64,000 bases of DNA from Mytilisepta virgata (taxonomy: Eukaryota; Mollusca; Bivalvia; Mytilida; Mytilidae). How positions within the stretch are numbered: position 1 is the first letter of the stretch; every line of letters begins with the position of its first letter. The notes below the pieces were generated by a model. It ran no database searches, was not told where the DNA came from, and saw nothing but the letters and a program-made list of their open reading frames with translations. The stretch lies in assembly GCA_028015205.1 (NCBI GenBank), contig CM051521.1, positions 123,512,614 through 123,576,613 of the forward strand. The letters are read 5' to 3'. Position numbers and translations under genes: made by a program. Positions 11,847 to 23,502 of this stretch are shown in pieces.

Positions 11847-12017
11847 TCAGTCAGCTGACTCAGTTTATATTTCAATGCAGCTAATTCTTCCAGTACTTGA
11901 GAATATAATTCTGCATCAATAACAACAACCTCTTTGCCATCCATCTGCATTGTTTTGACATCCTGTAAACTTTGGAATGCTGATGATAGATCTAAACTTG
12001 CCTCAGAATCAAAATGT
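11804..12017 (-). CDS. Minus-strand gene, exon 2 (coiled-coil exon, unknown protein)
   Basis: The 214-nt exon follows a clear acceptor (TACTGTTTCCAG) and ends at GAA|GTAAGT. Exon 1 leaves two bases (AG) and this exon supplies the third, giving Arg328, and then stays open. It encodes residues 328-399: HFDSEASLDLSSAFQ, then DGKEVVVIDAELYSQ, then a Leu-rich helix VLEELAALKYKLSQLTDLIQ. Heptad-like Leu/Val/Ile spacing over residues 365-387 suggests a short coiled coil or leucine zipper. The final residues SVNGDDSSE (391-399) are encoded by the first unit of the 52-bp array. Read-through past the donor meets a stop after 12 codons. The start of the exon is secure. The 3' end is less so, because neighbouring copies of the donor could compete. 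Confidence 0.82.
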
Positions 12018-15000
12018 CTGGAAACAGTATAACAAAATTAATAACAAATAATAAAAAAAGAAATAGTAATCAGTTATCTCCCTTTACCAAGTTTCACAGG
12101 GGAGATAAATCCTATCCTGAGGACTAAAGGTCTCATATACCCTATGAAATCATTAATATATTCCTGTCTTTGCCAAATTTCAAACTGTTGCCCTAAATAG
12201 GTGTAACGTTCTGCATGAGACATACCTCACTGCAAAGCATAAGAAGAGCAGATTTTTTAACTGTTGGATACAAGGTACAATGATCATAGATTTATTTCAC
12301 AAAATGAGTCTGAAGGCAAAGTTTCTCTGATCACCATGCGCTTTATTTTTGAGACATACCAAGAAAAGGTATGGACGTCATGTTATTACCTACTGTACAA
12401 TAAATTCCTTCATATGGATAGAAAATGGCAGTTATTTCTATAAAATAAATATTCTCAGCTTTCAATTTAGCCCTCAAATTACTTTAACCATTATGGTATC
12501 GTATTAATTTACTCCAACAAATTTATTTGAAAGTTCAACTTTTTTAGGATGGTGCTCTGTGGCCAATTGACCCAGAAGTGTATAACAAGACCTAAAGGGA
12601 GGCTTGACCGACTTGGTTCAGGTAGATAACTCATATGGTCAATACTTCTACAAACAATTTTTTATTTTAGCATTTTTCATTAGACAACTAGCCTTGAAAT
12701 ATAATAATATCTTAATATTAATTCAAGAAAAACACAATAATATAATTATTAAATATTATTTGTGAAAAATCATTAAAATGCAAAAACTCAAATTAATTCA
12801 CAGTTAAACAAAATTGTCAGTAAAATGTAATGGTATAAAATTAAATAAAAACATTATCTTCCAGAAACTGTATTTTTTATTACTGTAACATAATACTGAA
12901 CTAATCAACAGGCCAGCTGTGCATATTATTACAAATCGTTAACATGCTATTGGTGATCTATAACTTTCAATAATTTAACTGTAAACTGACAAAGAATGAT
13001 TTATAACTATTGATTAAATAGAGGGTGGTAAACAATCCTCAAAACAATAACCATAGGAAATTATCTTCATACAAATTTACTAATTAACAGATACAAGAAC
13101 TATACCAAAGAACAAGACAACTGACAGAAGTCTGTTAGGCCAAGATAAAAAATTCCTGAATTTCTGCTAAAATGGTATAAAAATCTAAGATTGGCAGATA
13201 TTTTCTACATAATTTTACTGGTTTCTATAGAGATGACTTTTTGAATTCATAGTGCATCCTGGAAAATGTCCAAAACTGTTTTTGGTAGATACAAAAAATA
13301 AAGTCAGTTAGTTCAGCAGAAACATAAGTTAGCTTTTCGTGGCCTACTGTTACTTTCAGTAGACCAAGTAATCTTTTTACACTTTTTACATGTTTCCTCT
13401 TTACAATTTACTTTAAACAGTAGACTTGGTAGCTCATGTCTTTAATTATACATTACAAGAAGCAGCGATATTTCAAAAAAATGTTCCACTTTCTCTAATC
13501 AACCAACGTATTTTTTCGTTTTTTCGTCAAGTATAAAAATTCTGTTGTTAATATGAATGTTTTGACAAAATTTCAATCAAATGAACGTGAGTATGACTAT
13601 GATACTATCTTAAAACCACCGAGTATACCATGTACTTTAAATCATTAATGTTTCAATATACATGTATATAGAACAAATGATAAACAAGACTGCTGTTCTT
13701 ACTTTTCTTATATTTGATATTTTTAAATTGTTTTATTTCTGTTCTATTAAAGCTTTAGTACTTATTGTCAACTTTTGTGTCATTTGTTTCAATGAAAACA
13801 GATTTCAGTAATTACCCAAGTGAAGTGAACTGTTTGTAAATATTTTCAGCATTGTTTTTTTGTGTAACAAACACTCCAATTGTATTCCTTTGGAAAATGT
13901 GACCAGAAATGACACAAAATTACATGTGTAGTTTAGATTACCATTATTTTTGGCCTTTTTTTTTGTCATTTTGGATTTGATTTTTTTTCTTTAACAATAT
14001 GGGATAAGCTTCAGCTTTAAATATTTTAGGCCTTGACCGAGTACAACTAAAGAGACATCATCCATCATAGCTGGTATCATTGAATATTCATTCCCAAGTA
14101 AAATCTACCAATCTTACTACCTTTTCCATTGGCAAAAAGGAATGGGTATTTCCAAGGTATAGGATATAATAATAACAAGCCAGAGGACAGGAAAAACATG
14201 CACATACCAGCACAATAGAATTCAATTTCAGATTTAATGTACCAACTGTTTAAGCCAATTACATAATTAGTTTCTATTAGTCTGTATTTATGTCAGCAAT
14301 TATTTCAAAAAGCACTCAAACAATGAATATAATATTAAGTTTCTAATTCCATTTTACGTATTATTTCCATTTATTAAATGTATATTTGTTTCTGTTTTAC
14401 ATACAGTATGCTTTTTTTTTGCCAAAAAAAAAAAAAAAACGGAAACAATAAAAAAAAAAAAAAAAACAAATGTTGTCTTGTAACAGTAGAATTTTATATG
14501 CCATGCATGTAAATTTATAAAGTCATTCAGCAGATAAATCTTATTACAACTATATGGAATGTAAAAAAGGTCTAACTATTATCATTCAGTTTTCATACAC
14601 AGGTTCTTTAATCAAAATGCAATACTATAAATCCATTTCAGAAGTCCCCAAATGAAACTTGGGATTTCTTAATTTTCTAGTGATGCAAACTATAATATAT
14701 CATATGGGAATAACTTGCTTCATTCTTAATCATTTAAACAGGTTTTACAATACAAATTAAAATAACAAGGAATTCACTTTAACTACAAGGTAAATTCAAT
14801 CTCAACCCAATAAACATCAGCATATTTACTTACACAGTCCGTCGCCTGAAACTATATCAAGGTCAAAATTTAACTTCAAGGTCAAATAGTTATCAAAGTA
14901 CTGATAGTACTGTTAAGGTTTGAACATCTGCTAGATGTAAATGTAATTATGTTTTGATAGCTGCACTTACAACTGATAAAATAAAATCAAACTTGTGAGT

Positions 15001-15448
15001 CATAAAGACGCTAAAAAAAACCCAACTATCCAAATAGAAATGAAGTAAAGTACAAAAGCTAAAATTTCTCTGCTGGTAAATGTCAAGATAAAATTAAAAA
15101 TATTTTTGCTATTAATTTAAAACTAAACCTCTGAAAAAAAGTTTTGCAAATATCATGTGTACCACACCCCCAACTTTATGTATACAAATAACGACAAAAC
15201 AGACAACAGGAATGCCCTCTTCCTAAAAAATGAAGACTGCTCTTTGTAACTTTAAAAAACTGTATTGGCGTACATGTTTATTGAAAATGTTTCTTTTTCT
15301 TATGTTCTTCCCTTTTGTAATAAGTTTTACAAATTTCACACACCCACAATGATATATGACACCAGGATATGTTAGCCTCTCCTGAACATTGCTTTTGGAA
15401 GGCCTTACATTCAATGTCAAGATGAAGAACAGCAATAAATGTATTCTT

Positions 15449-15717
15449 TTCTATTATTTTCCAGTATTACATGAGTAGGTATCTCATTTACTTTCCAGTA
15501 TTACATGAGTTAGCGTCTCATTTACTTTCAAGTATTACATGAGTTAGCGTCTCATGTTTTCTATTATTTTCCAGTATTACATGAGTTAGCGTCTCATTTA
15601 CGTTCCAGTTTTACACAAGTTAGCATCTCATGTTTTCTATTATTTTCCAGTATTACATTTGTTAGCATCTCATGTTTTCTATTATTTTCCAGTAAAACAT
15701 GAGTTAGCGTCATATTT
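15449..15717. repeat. Small tandem repeat in intron 1
   Basis: A unit of about 35-45 bp containing TATTTTCCAGTATTACATGA and GTTAGCGTCTCAT is repeated about seven times with length variation. It alternates between units with and without a TTTTCTATTA segment. Confidence 0.8.
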
Positions 15718-16554
15718 ACATGTACATTAACTTCATATCTTTCTTAACTTTGTTACGATCAATATGTTATACATATTACGTAAAATCATATTAAATAATT
15801 CAACATTTACTGATACTTCAACCACTGGTAGGACACATTAACAAAAGTTAAATAGGCTGAAAAAGAACAGGATATTTGCCTAGAAAAAACAGCAAGCAAT
15901 TTAAATTTAATCTGAAAGTTAATGTTATTTCAATTAGCACCATCTTTATAGTTATATAATACTAACACTAAAGAGGAACAGTGGATGTTTCACCACATAA
16001 TTAACCCAGTAATATATCCTGGAGTTTCTGATACCGTAAATCACTATCAGCCATAAAGACAGCCATGTATCTCTCTACATCACTGTTATTATGGTAATTA
16101 GCTTGCAATCAATCTATAATTACTTCATAATACTATTACAGCTGAAAAAGTTATCAACATTATTGAAACATGGAAAAGTGGATTTAGTGGATTCATTATA
16201 TTTTCATTGGATACCAATTTTCATAGTTTTTATGAGTCAAGTATACAACCAGATGCATATTTAAGTGTCCTAAAATAATGAATTTTCTTCCAACAACAAA
16301 GAAACTGATGAATCCACAGTAATAAATAAGCATTCTATCAAAATGAGAAAGCCAAAAGAAGCAAATAGGTATCTTTATCAATTTAATTGTTTGCATGTGT
16401 AACACAGGGCATGTGGCTACACTGCATTTAATGTTGAACTTCTTTCAATCTTTGCCACTGATATTATCAACCACATTGCTTCTCAACAAATTACCTTAAT
16501 ACTAGAGAGGGAGAGGTGAAAAGATAGATACACAAGTAAAAAGCTAAAGACACT

Positions 16555-16675
16555 CCTTCTCTTTAAGGAATGCCACACATAAAAACATAAAGATTCTCTT
16601 TTAGTTTTAGGAAGGCCACATACAAAACCGTAAAGATTTTTTTTTCTTTTAGGAAGGCCACAAAAAGCTGTTTCA
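16555..16675. repeat. Three-copy tandem repeat in intron 1
   Basis: Three imperfect copies of a unit of about 50 bp with the core GGAAGGCCACA, followed by AAAAC(C/A)(A/G)TAAAGATT and a T-rich tract. No coding role is likely. Confidence 0.65.
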
Positions 16676-18377
16676 AACATTTTCCATATTTTAACCTAAC
16701 ACTTGAATTGGTATCCTTACTTCTTCAACCAGCTGAGTAATTCAACTTTATCAGTAAAATTTTGACTCAAAATTATGTTTTTTCCAGGGTTTTGTCTACT
16801 TCCAGCAAAACTTTATCAATATTAACTATATCTCTGCAAGTACGGCAAGAGAATAGATAAATGAATCACAAATTGTGACATTAAAAATATTTAAAAAAGC
16901 CATTAAACTGTAAATGAAGGTGACAGGAAAAGCATAACAAATCAAATCTAAATATAACATATACTTTGAATCCAAATATTGTTTGAAAATATGATTTTTG
17001 TCTGGTTTTAGTTACAAGTACATGTATATAAATAATCAAGTTTATTTAAAGTTCACTTGGTATTTTTATTTTATACATAATATGTATCAAATAAAAAACC
17101 GTTCTAAATCCATATAAATATCACCAAATTCCTCAAATTCTAGAGCAAATACGAATAATAGCTTAATATCTGTGATTTTCATTATACTTCAGTAAATAAT
17201 TATTTAAATTCTGACATTTCACAACAACTCATTCCTATAATGTATACCTCAGATCAATACACATTAAGATAATGCGATACACAATAAATTCATGATGGCA
17301 CAAAACATGCAGTTACAGCCAATGCAAATCAGTGCACAATACACAACAGTAATATATAATGGCAGAAACATGCTGTTACAACTGTGTAACATCAAAGCAA
17401 AACATTTGGCAAGACACATCAAAAATTAGCAATGGCACTAAACATGCTTAAAACAAAGACATTCCACATCACAACAAACAATCTGTTGATTTAGGCTATA
17501 ACTTAGAACTTTTCATATTATGTTGCAGATTCATGTAGTTATTATTGGTTAGTAACAAAGAGCACCTGACAGTAGAAATTTTTATATATTTAAAAAACAT
17601 GAAATTATGATAGATTTTCATACATCTAAATACACCAAAAGGGGTGAGAATTTCAGGAATATGAGATAAATAAATTAAGCATTTTGAGACAAAAAAGTGA
17701 GTCTAATCATTTTTGTAAATACAGGTAATCATATGGCCCTAAGATCTCCTATGAACAATTCATAAAGAGGCACTGGTAGCTGAGGAATGTATAATGAGCA
17801 ATTCTTTATCAAATATTTTTGTTATGGTCAAGATCCTGATTCATGCAGTCAATAAACCCATGTTAATAAGTGTTAATTAATTTTTGCATAAAACACTTTG
17901 ATGCATACATGTACATTCAATATTCTGGATGCCATGCATTTTAAGCATTACATAGCTCATTATTCATTAATACTTCTCTACACGATTTAATATGAAAATA
18001 GGATATAAATGTAAGGTATGTTTCAATGTGACAACACCCCATTAGTCTAGATAGATATCGTATTCAGGTCATTGTCCTTTCATTGTTTTGCTCATGGGGA
18101 AAACAAGATGATTAACTAGTGTTATATAAAATACAAGAGACAGCAAACTGACTGCCCATCACCAAACTAATATCAGGATTTTTTGTTGTTGGTAAATCCA
18201 ATTAGAAAGTATTAAACCCAAAGTCTCTTGAATCAAGAATTTCAATTTTTTTCAAAAATTTTACCTAGGAAAGAAATTTTGACTGAAGGAGATTTGGTAC
18301 ATGAGTTCATCCAATTATAGCCTTATCAACAATAAAAGCTAGGTGTCGGTTGTTTGTTTACCTCAATTTTAGCTTAC

Positions 18378-19386
18378 CTGATTTCTCGCGAGGATCGTTT
18401 AGACATGTCCAATAATACATTTTCACAACTAACTGTACTGGTCCGACTATCCTGCCGCCTTAAAACTTTTGTGCTGTCCCTTTCGGGTGTTGTGGGTGCA
18501 GTGTCACATTTCACTTTATCCTGGAAGTCTAATGCGGAAAAATCAAATTTAAATGTAAATGTGTCAGAATCATAACTTATATAGCTGTTAGTTCTACTTT
18601 TATCACGTAATTTGGTTGTACTTCCAAGAAATTCTACTGAATCGAAAGTTGCAAGTGGTGCTCGAATGCTTAGTTCATCAAATACAAATAAATCGGAAGC
18701 CTCACTATGACATCGATCCAAACTACTACCAAAAGAACTTGTCCAATCTAAACTGTCCGTAGACTTCCATGACAGTCGATTTTTCTTATCTGACTTACGT
18801 CCCGTTTTCTTTAAGCTAGATTTTAAATAAATAAGATCAGAATTTCTTTTAGAAGGTGTAAACTCACCATTATTTATGGACGATCTATTTTGATGTCCAC
18901 ACGAACAATGTAAACATTCTGTCTGTGTAGAATTAATACTGTGATCAAATGTCTGTTTGTTGGAATGGCTTGTATTTAATGGCTGACTACATGTTGCCTC
19001 TAATGGTCCATCATTTGCGTCATTCGGTGAAATACTCTCTATTCCACTATCTGAAGTTGCAACACCTATGTCCTGTGTTAATTTATCATATTCTTTATCA
19101 ATAAGTGGTATTGTTTTTTCTATTTCATTTTCGGAAATGTCTACATCTTTTTCCTCAACGACTTTAGTCACGTTACTGTCATGTGATTTGCTATCATGGT
19201 TACAGTTACTGTCCACATTTTGTGACAATCTATCATCCTCGTGAGGTCTGACAGGTGTGTATTCTACCTTTATAGCCAAGCCATTTTGTTTTTTCTGTGG
19301 TGACTTATTTTTCTGAGATAGTGAGGCTTCATGACCTGTCCTGGAATAGCATGCCCCCATCTGTTCCTATATCTACATTTGATAAT
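18378..19386 (-). CDS. Minus-strand gene, exon 1 (N-myristoylated-type, Ser-rich unknown protein)
   Basis: The first coding exon (ATG at 19360 reading down) encodes residues 1-327 plus two bases of codon 328. It ends at ATCAG|GTAAGC. The N-terminus MGACYS fits the myristoylation pattern Gly2 with Ser6, and Cys4 could be palmitoylated, so membrane anchoring is plausible (inference). The rest is hydrophilic and Ser/Asp/Lys-rich, probably disordered. Visible motifs are DSGIES (104-109), matching the beta-TrCP phosphodegron DSGxxS; a Cys/His cluster CLHCSCGH (149-156); an FVFDELSIRA patch (225-234); and TFTFKFDFSALDF (277-289). The exon begins after an acceptor TCTGTTTACAG (boundary 19386), leaving a 26-nt leader with a minimal ATG-TAG upstream frame. 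I do not recognise the family. Reading-frame length, phase agreement and non-repetitive composition make it a confident gene. Confidence 0.88.
19373..19378 (-). promoter_or_regulatory. Minimal start-stop upstream ORF
   Basis: In the short leader before the main ATG, the minus strand reads AAATGTAG: a start codon followed directly by a stop, 13 bases before the main ATG. Start-stop elements are known to stall initiating ribosomes. Whether it is used depends on the leader being in the mature mRNA, which the nearby acceptor supports. This is inference from sequence only. Confidence 0.4.
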
Positions 19387-20818
19387 CTGTAAACAGATAC
19401 AAGCTAATGAATAATAACTACCAGAAACATATACAATTCAAATTCAATATCTGATATTATACTTAATAAATATATTTTACCTAAAATAAAATATTAGAAT
19501 CAGACTTTAAACATTCCACTTTCTGTTGAAATGTGACACAAGGTAGCAAACTTACAAAGTCAGTGTAATCAAGTGTTATTTCTGTACAGTTCTCCAATCA
19601 CTGACTACTTTACAATGGTTTTACTTACATGTTTATATCTCAGATCCAATTAGATGATTAGAACAGCTGTTTATTTTATCTGAAACAGATATTTCAAATC
19701 TGTTGGTCTCCATCCATTGGGAATTTGTTTAAACACTAAATTATAAATTATACATACACTATATTTAAAATTAATGATTTCAGATTCAAAAATTATTAAT
19801 GAGTGTCATTATTTGATTTTTCGTATATAAACACTGTATTTCACACCTCAGATTTCCTAAATTGACACATTAATCAACCCTTTTTTTAATGATGTTTAAT
19901 CCAATAACAATTTTTGTCCCTCTGTGACAATTACTATTGGGACTTACTTGAATGTCTTCTGAATGTGAGAAAAAAATCAACATCAGCATTTTCTTACCTG
20001 TGTAAATATTTGACAACAGCTTGCTGTTAATATTTAGTGATAGACTGCCTATTGTACAGAAGTTTGAAAACATTGATATGACAAAAATGAATGCATACTT
20101 TTTAATCTCTGATACATGTAGATTGATATGAAAATTTAAAAAAAAAATGGACATTGGCTATGTTTTAAAAACTATTATACACAATACAGAATAATTTAAA
20201 TTTGATATAAAAAAACCCCAAAGTATCTATATTCATCTAACTCACCTGAAATTATATAAACACCTGTAACAATGTTTACCTGCCTAAGAGCTGGACAATT
20301 TGACCCACTAATTCTTACCTGATAATAATAAGGACAAGGTAATCAAATTGATTTTTATACTCCACAAAAAATTGTGTTTATTGATAAAATATGCAGATAT
20401 CAAAATGAGTCATACACAGAGGGGAGAAAGTTTCTCTGATCTGTTTTTTTTGTATCTAATCATCAAAGATGTACTTCCCTGGTGTTCCCAGCAGGTAAAC
20501 ATATGTTACAAACTATTACTGATTCATAAAAACTTTATTTTCCATAGAATTTAGACAGACTAAGAATATATTACCAATAGATAGATACAATGTAAATATA
20601 CAAAACAAAAAATACAAAAGAGGAACTTCCTAATTTTATAATTTAGTATGAAAAAATATAGACATAACAAAGCCGAAATTGCCAATGTTATAATATTTTA
20701 ATGCCATTTTAAAAGATATTATATATTCAGCTTTTGTTTATTTTCTGTTTCAGTATACTATGTAGCACTATGAAGTTTGCCTACAGACTTAATAAATATT
20801 GACATTATGGGGTAAATA
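19387..20818. other. Upstream region of the minus-strand gene with several donor-like sites
   Basis: AT-rich sequence upstream of the first coding exon. On the minus strand several good donor-like sites occur: CAG|GTAAGAAT near 20319, CAG|GTAAACAT near 20275, CAG|GTGAGT near 20243, CAG|GTAAGAAAA near 19998 and TTCAA|GTAAGT near 19945. Untranslated first exons could therefore lie here, but no exon can be delimited with confidence. Confidence 0.35.
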
Positions 20819-21999
20819 AACTAGAGGTCCCAAAGAGCCTGTATCAGTCACCTGGAATCATTGCTTTCCACTGATTGAAAGATTTTTTTCTAGTAATGAA
20901 AGATCTATAATGTTTTGATAAGACTCAATGTTCGGCTAAGGTATTGTAAGGGAGAGCATCCTTTGTAACTTCAAATTTACGTGAGTTACCTTTTATGCTT
21001 GATTTTTGATTTTTAAAATCAACAGGCTTCAAGCTGTCTACTTTTGTACACGTGAACCTGCAGTAAAGAGGTATGAATGTCCAGATCATTGTTAAACACT
21101 TACAATAAAATTTAAAGTAAAAGATCAATAAAATTTTAAATAAAACAAAACAAAAAAACATTAACAAAGATCTTTAAGTAAATTTCCCATAGGATCCTAT
21201 GTCAAACTATGTTCGGCTATGGTGGCCATGTTGGATGGCAAGCAGGTTCATCAGATACAATTCTAAAAGAGAACAAGTACAACAGTTTAAATGAGAGAAA
21301 TTAACCAACTGGAAACAAAACAGAAAAAAATGACAACCCCTACCCTCCTCCACTCCCACCCCCCCAAAAAAAAACAAAAACAAAGCCTCTAATAACATAT
21401 GTAAAAAGTTTAAATCTTTGATTAAGAACAGAAAAGAATAACCCATCTACATGAACATATAATTGCCATCACTGATTAATTTAATTTGTGGTTTCCTATT
21501 CATTTTGGAGATTTTAATCAAAATGCTAAAATTTTAATTTAATGGAGTCAAACATGAAATGTAGGTCATGATGATTCCAATGTTGATGATCTCTGCTGAA
21601 TGTAAGATGAATGTAGTAGTGAAATATCACTGATATAAAATGTTTGAGAAATTGACTAAAATACAAATATTTAACCAATGTCACTTTACCATAAAATAAG
21701 GGTAATAGTGACTTACATGCTGTTGAGTTTTTTCGTACTACTGGAGAATAAGATTATTCTTGTTGAGAAATTTCAATAATATATATAACCATAGGTTCTT
21801 TAAAAATACATCTAAATGCAAAAATTTAACAAAGTCATTCAAACATAAATTGTAGTTCGTGGTGACTCAAAAGTTGCTAACATGTGCTATATAAGAAGAC
21901 AGAAGTGTTCCAATATCTTTAATATATCTCGATATGTTTCTGAGTTCTCTGTGTTATAAGATGATTGTAATTATAAAACTATTGATGTAGCTCAATACA

Positions 22000-22264
22000 T
22001 TTATTTATTTAGTTGGGGTTTAACGCCGTTTTCAGCACATTTTGGCCATTTCGGGGCGGCCAGTTTTTATTGGTGGAGGAAGCCGGAGTACCCGGAGAGA
22101 ACCACCGACCTTCGGTAGGAAAATTGGCAATCCTTGTCAATTAAGATCGGAGTCGAACCCACCCCGCCACAGGTGAGATTCGAACTCACAACCCCAGCGT
22201 TGACAGGCTAGTGATCAGTAGTAGTCATGACGAACTACCTAGACCACTCGGCCACCGAGGCCCC
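22000..22264 (-). mobile_element. tRNA-derived SINE, copy 1
   Basis: The tRNA-like head lies at the high-coordinate end (minus strand reads GGCCTCGGTGGCCGAGTGG, then GTTGTGAGTTCGAATCTCAC as A and B box). A conserved body with GGTTCTCTCCGGGTACTCCG follows, then a tail ending CCCCAACTAAATAAATAA. It is flanked by the 12-bp target duplication TAGCTCAATACA at 21988-21999 and 22265-22276, so it is an intact retroposition. The head/body plan resembles known molluscan tRNA-SINE families. The exact family is not assigned. Confidence 0.85.
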
Positions 22265-22429
22265 TAGCTCAATACAAATGTAGGTGCTTGAGAAATGGGC
22301 TTATCTGTAAAAACTTAACAAAACTGGAAGGATGAAAGAACAATGGTAAATCTAAAGGAAGTGACATCAGGTGCTTTGGAATGTTAAATGTCTGCTTTGT
22401 TAACGGTATTTGTCACGGTGCAAGAAGAA

Positions 22430-22880
22430 ACTAGAAAAGGTGTCTATAAGACACGGATGCCCCGCCCTAAAAACAGCCCAAGTGTTGCTCAACTGTGTTT
22501 TACTATACAAGAGGACTGTAGTGGTGAAATATCATTGATATATTACTATAGGTTTCTGAGAAATGAACCGAAACGCAAAACCAAACCAGTCACTGAAGCA
22601 TGAAATGTAGGTCATAGCAACCCAAGTGTTGCTGAACTGCATGGTACTATACAAGAGAACTATAGTGGTGAAATATCATTGATATATTACTATAGGTTTC
22701 AGAGAAATGAAACTAAACGCAAAACTTAACCAAAGTCACTGAAGCGTGAAATGTAGGTCATAGCGACCCAAGTGTTGCTGAACTGCATTGTACTATACAA
22801 GAGGACTGAGTGGTGAAATATCATTGATATATTACTATAGGTTTCTGAAAAAAGGGGGCTAAATGCAAAACTTAACCGAA
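22430..22880 (-). repeat. Tandem module of about 130 bp inside the diverged element
   Basis: Three copies of a module containing GAAATGTAGGTCATAGC, CCAAGTGTTGCTGAACTGCA and GTGGTGAAATATCATTGATA. Reverse-complemented, it resembles the TTCTCAGAAACCTATTTAGA ... GACCTATATTTAATGCATGA modules at 38930-39260. A frame open over 22388-22603 is a by-product of the repeat, not a gene. Confidence 0.7.
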
Positions 22881-23502
22881 TTAACAGTATGGACGGACAA
22901 GAGTAAATCTATATGCCCCAGCCACATTCGTGGATAAAAAATCCAAAAATAAAAGAACATGCAAAAAACTACAATCGTGGACATACTTATAAAAACGGAG
23001 TCCACCAGAGTACAAATCCACAAAAGTTGATAAAAACTGACTAATAGTTTGAAAAGAACAGATTTTTAAATATTTTCATGTTGAATTTATATTTTTTGTC
23101 CAAGACTGGGACCAGTAGACACAACTTTGAAAGGTGATCACCAGAGCCAAGGGTTAATTCACAAAATATTTGTCCCAAATGTCTCAGAAACATCCGAGGA
23201 CCATTCCATCTAAGTTGGATCCCAACTGGCCCATGGTTTCATTGCAGCTATTTTAACGAAAGTTTACCAAGACCATAAGGCCAAGTAAAAAAATAAGTGT
23301 GGTTCTGGTTACATCAAGATGAAAAATAAGGCAGGTAGACATTTTTTCTTTATCTTTAGTATAGGAAAGAGACATTCTGAATTTAACAGTGCTTACTGAA
23401 AAATGTGCAAAAAAATCTTTAGGTTAGGGTAACTGGAATTGCATATATTTTCTTATTTGGCCTAATGGCAACAGTGATTGGCCCTTTTGGCCAGGTGAAA
23501 TA

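Larger units (their letters stand above)
12018..18377 (-). other. Intron 1 of the minus-strand gene
   Basis: This 6.4-kb intron lies between the donor ATCAG|GTAAGC and the acceptor TGTTTCCAG. It is AT-rich with homopolymer A/T runs (about 14410-14466), a GTTATCTCCCTTT motif facing a GGGGAGATAAAT motif (12073-12110), and two small tandem repeats listed separately. Short open frames inside it have no supporting splice signals. Confidence 0.7.
20819..23502 (-). mobile_element. Large diverged HINE-like element with nested SINE and tandem modules
   Basis: The plus strand begins AACTAGAGGTCCCAAAGAGC and ends TTGGCCAGGTGAAATAAA. Read on the minus strand these are the degenerate 3' hairpin/CTAGTT end and the 5' CACCTGGCC end of the family at 9113-9819. 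Internal matches include TTTCCCATAGGATCCTATGT and GTTCGGCTATGGTGGCCAT (about 21180-21235) and AGTTTACCAAGACC near 23265. The 2.7-kb interior also holds a SINE (22000-22264) and three copies of a module of about 130 bp (22430-22880). The extra length and divergence suggest an old composite rather than one clean insertion. Confidence 0.55.

Noticed and set aside
18354..18575. 73-codon plus-strand frame
   Set aside because: It is antisense to the well-supported exon 1 of the minus-strand gene.
19940..20330. Series of untranslated first exons for the minus-strand gene
   Set aside because: Several donor-like sites exist, but no matching acceptors or start sites define exons.
22388..22603. 71-codon plus-strand frame
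   Set aside because: It lies in tandem modules of a diverged mobile element, and neighbouring modules carry stops in the same frame.
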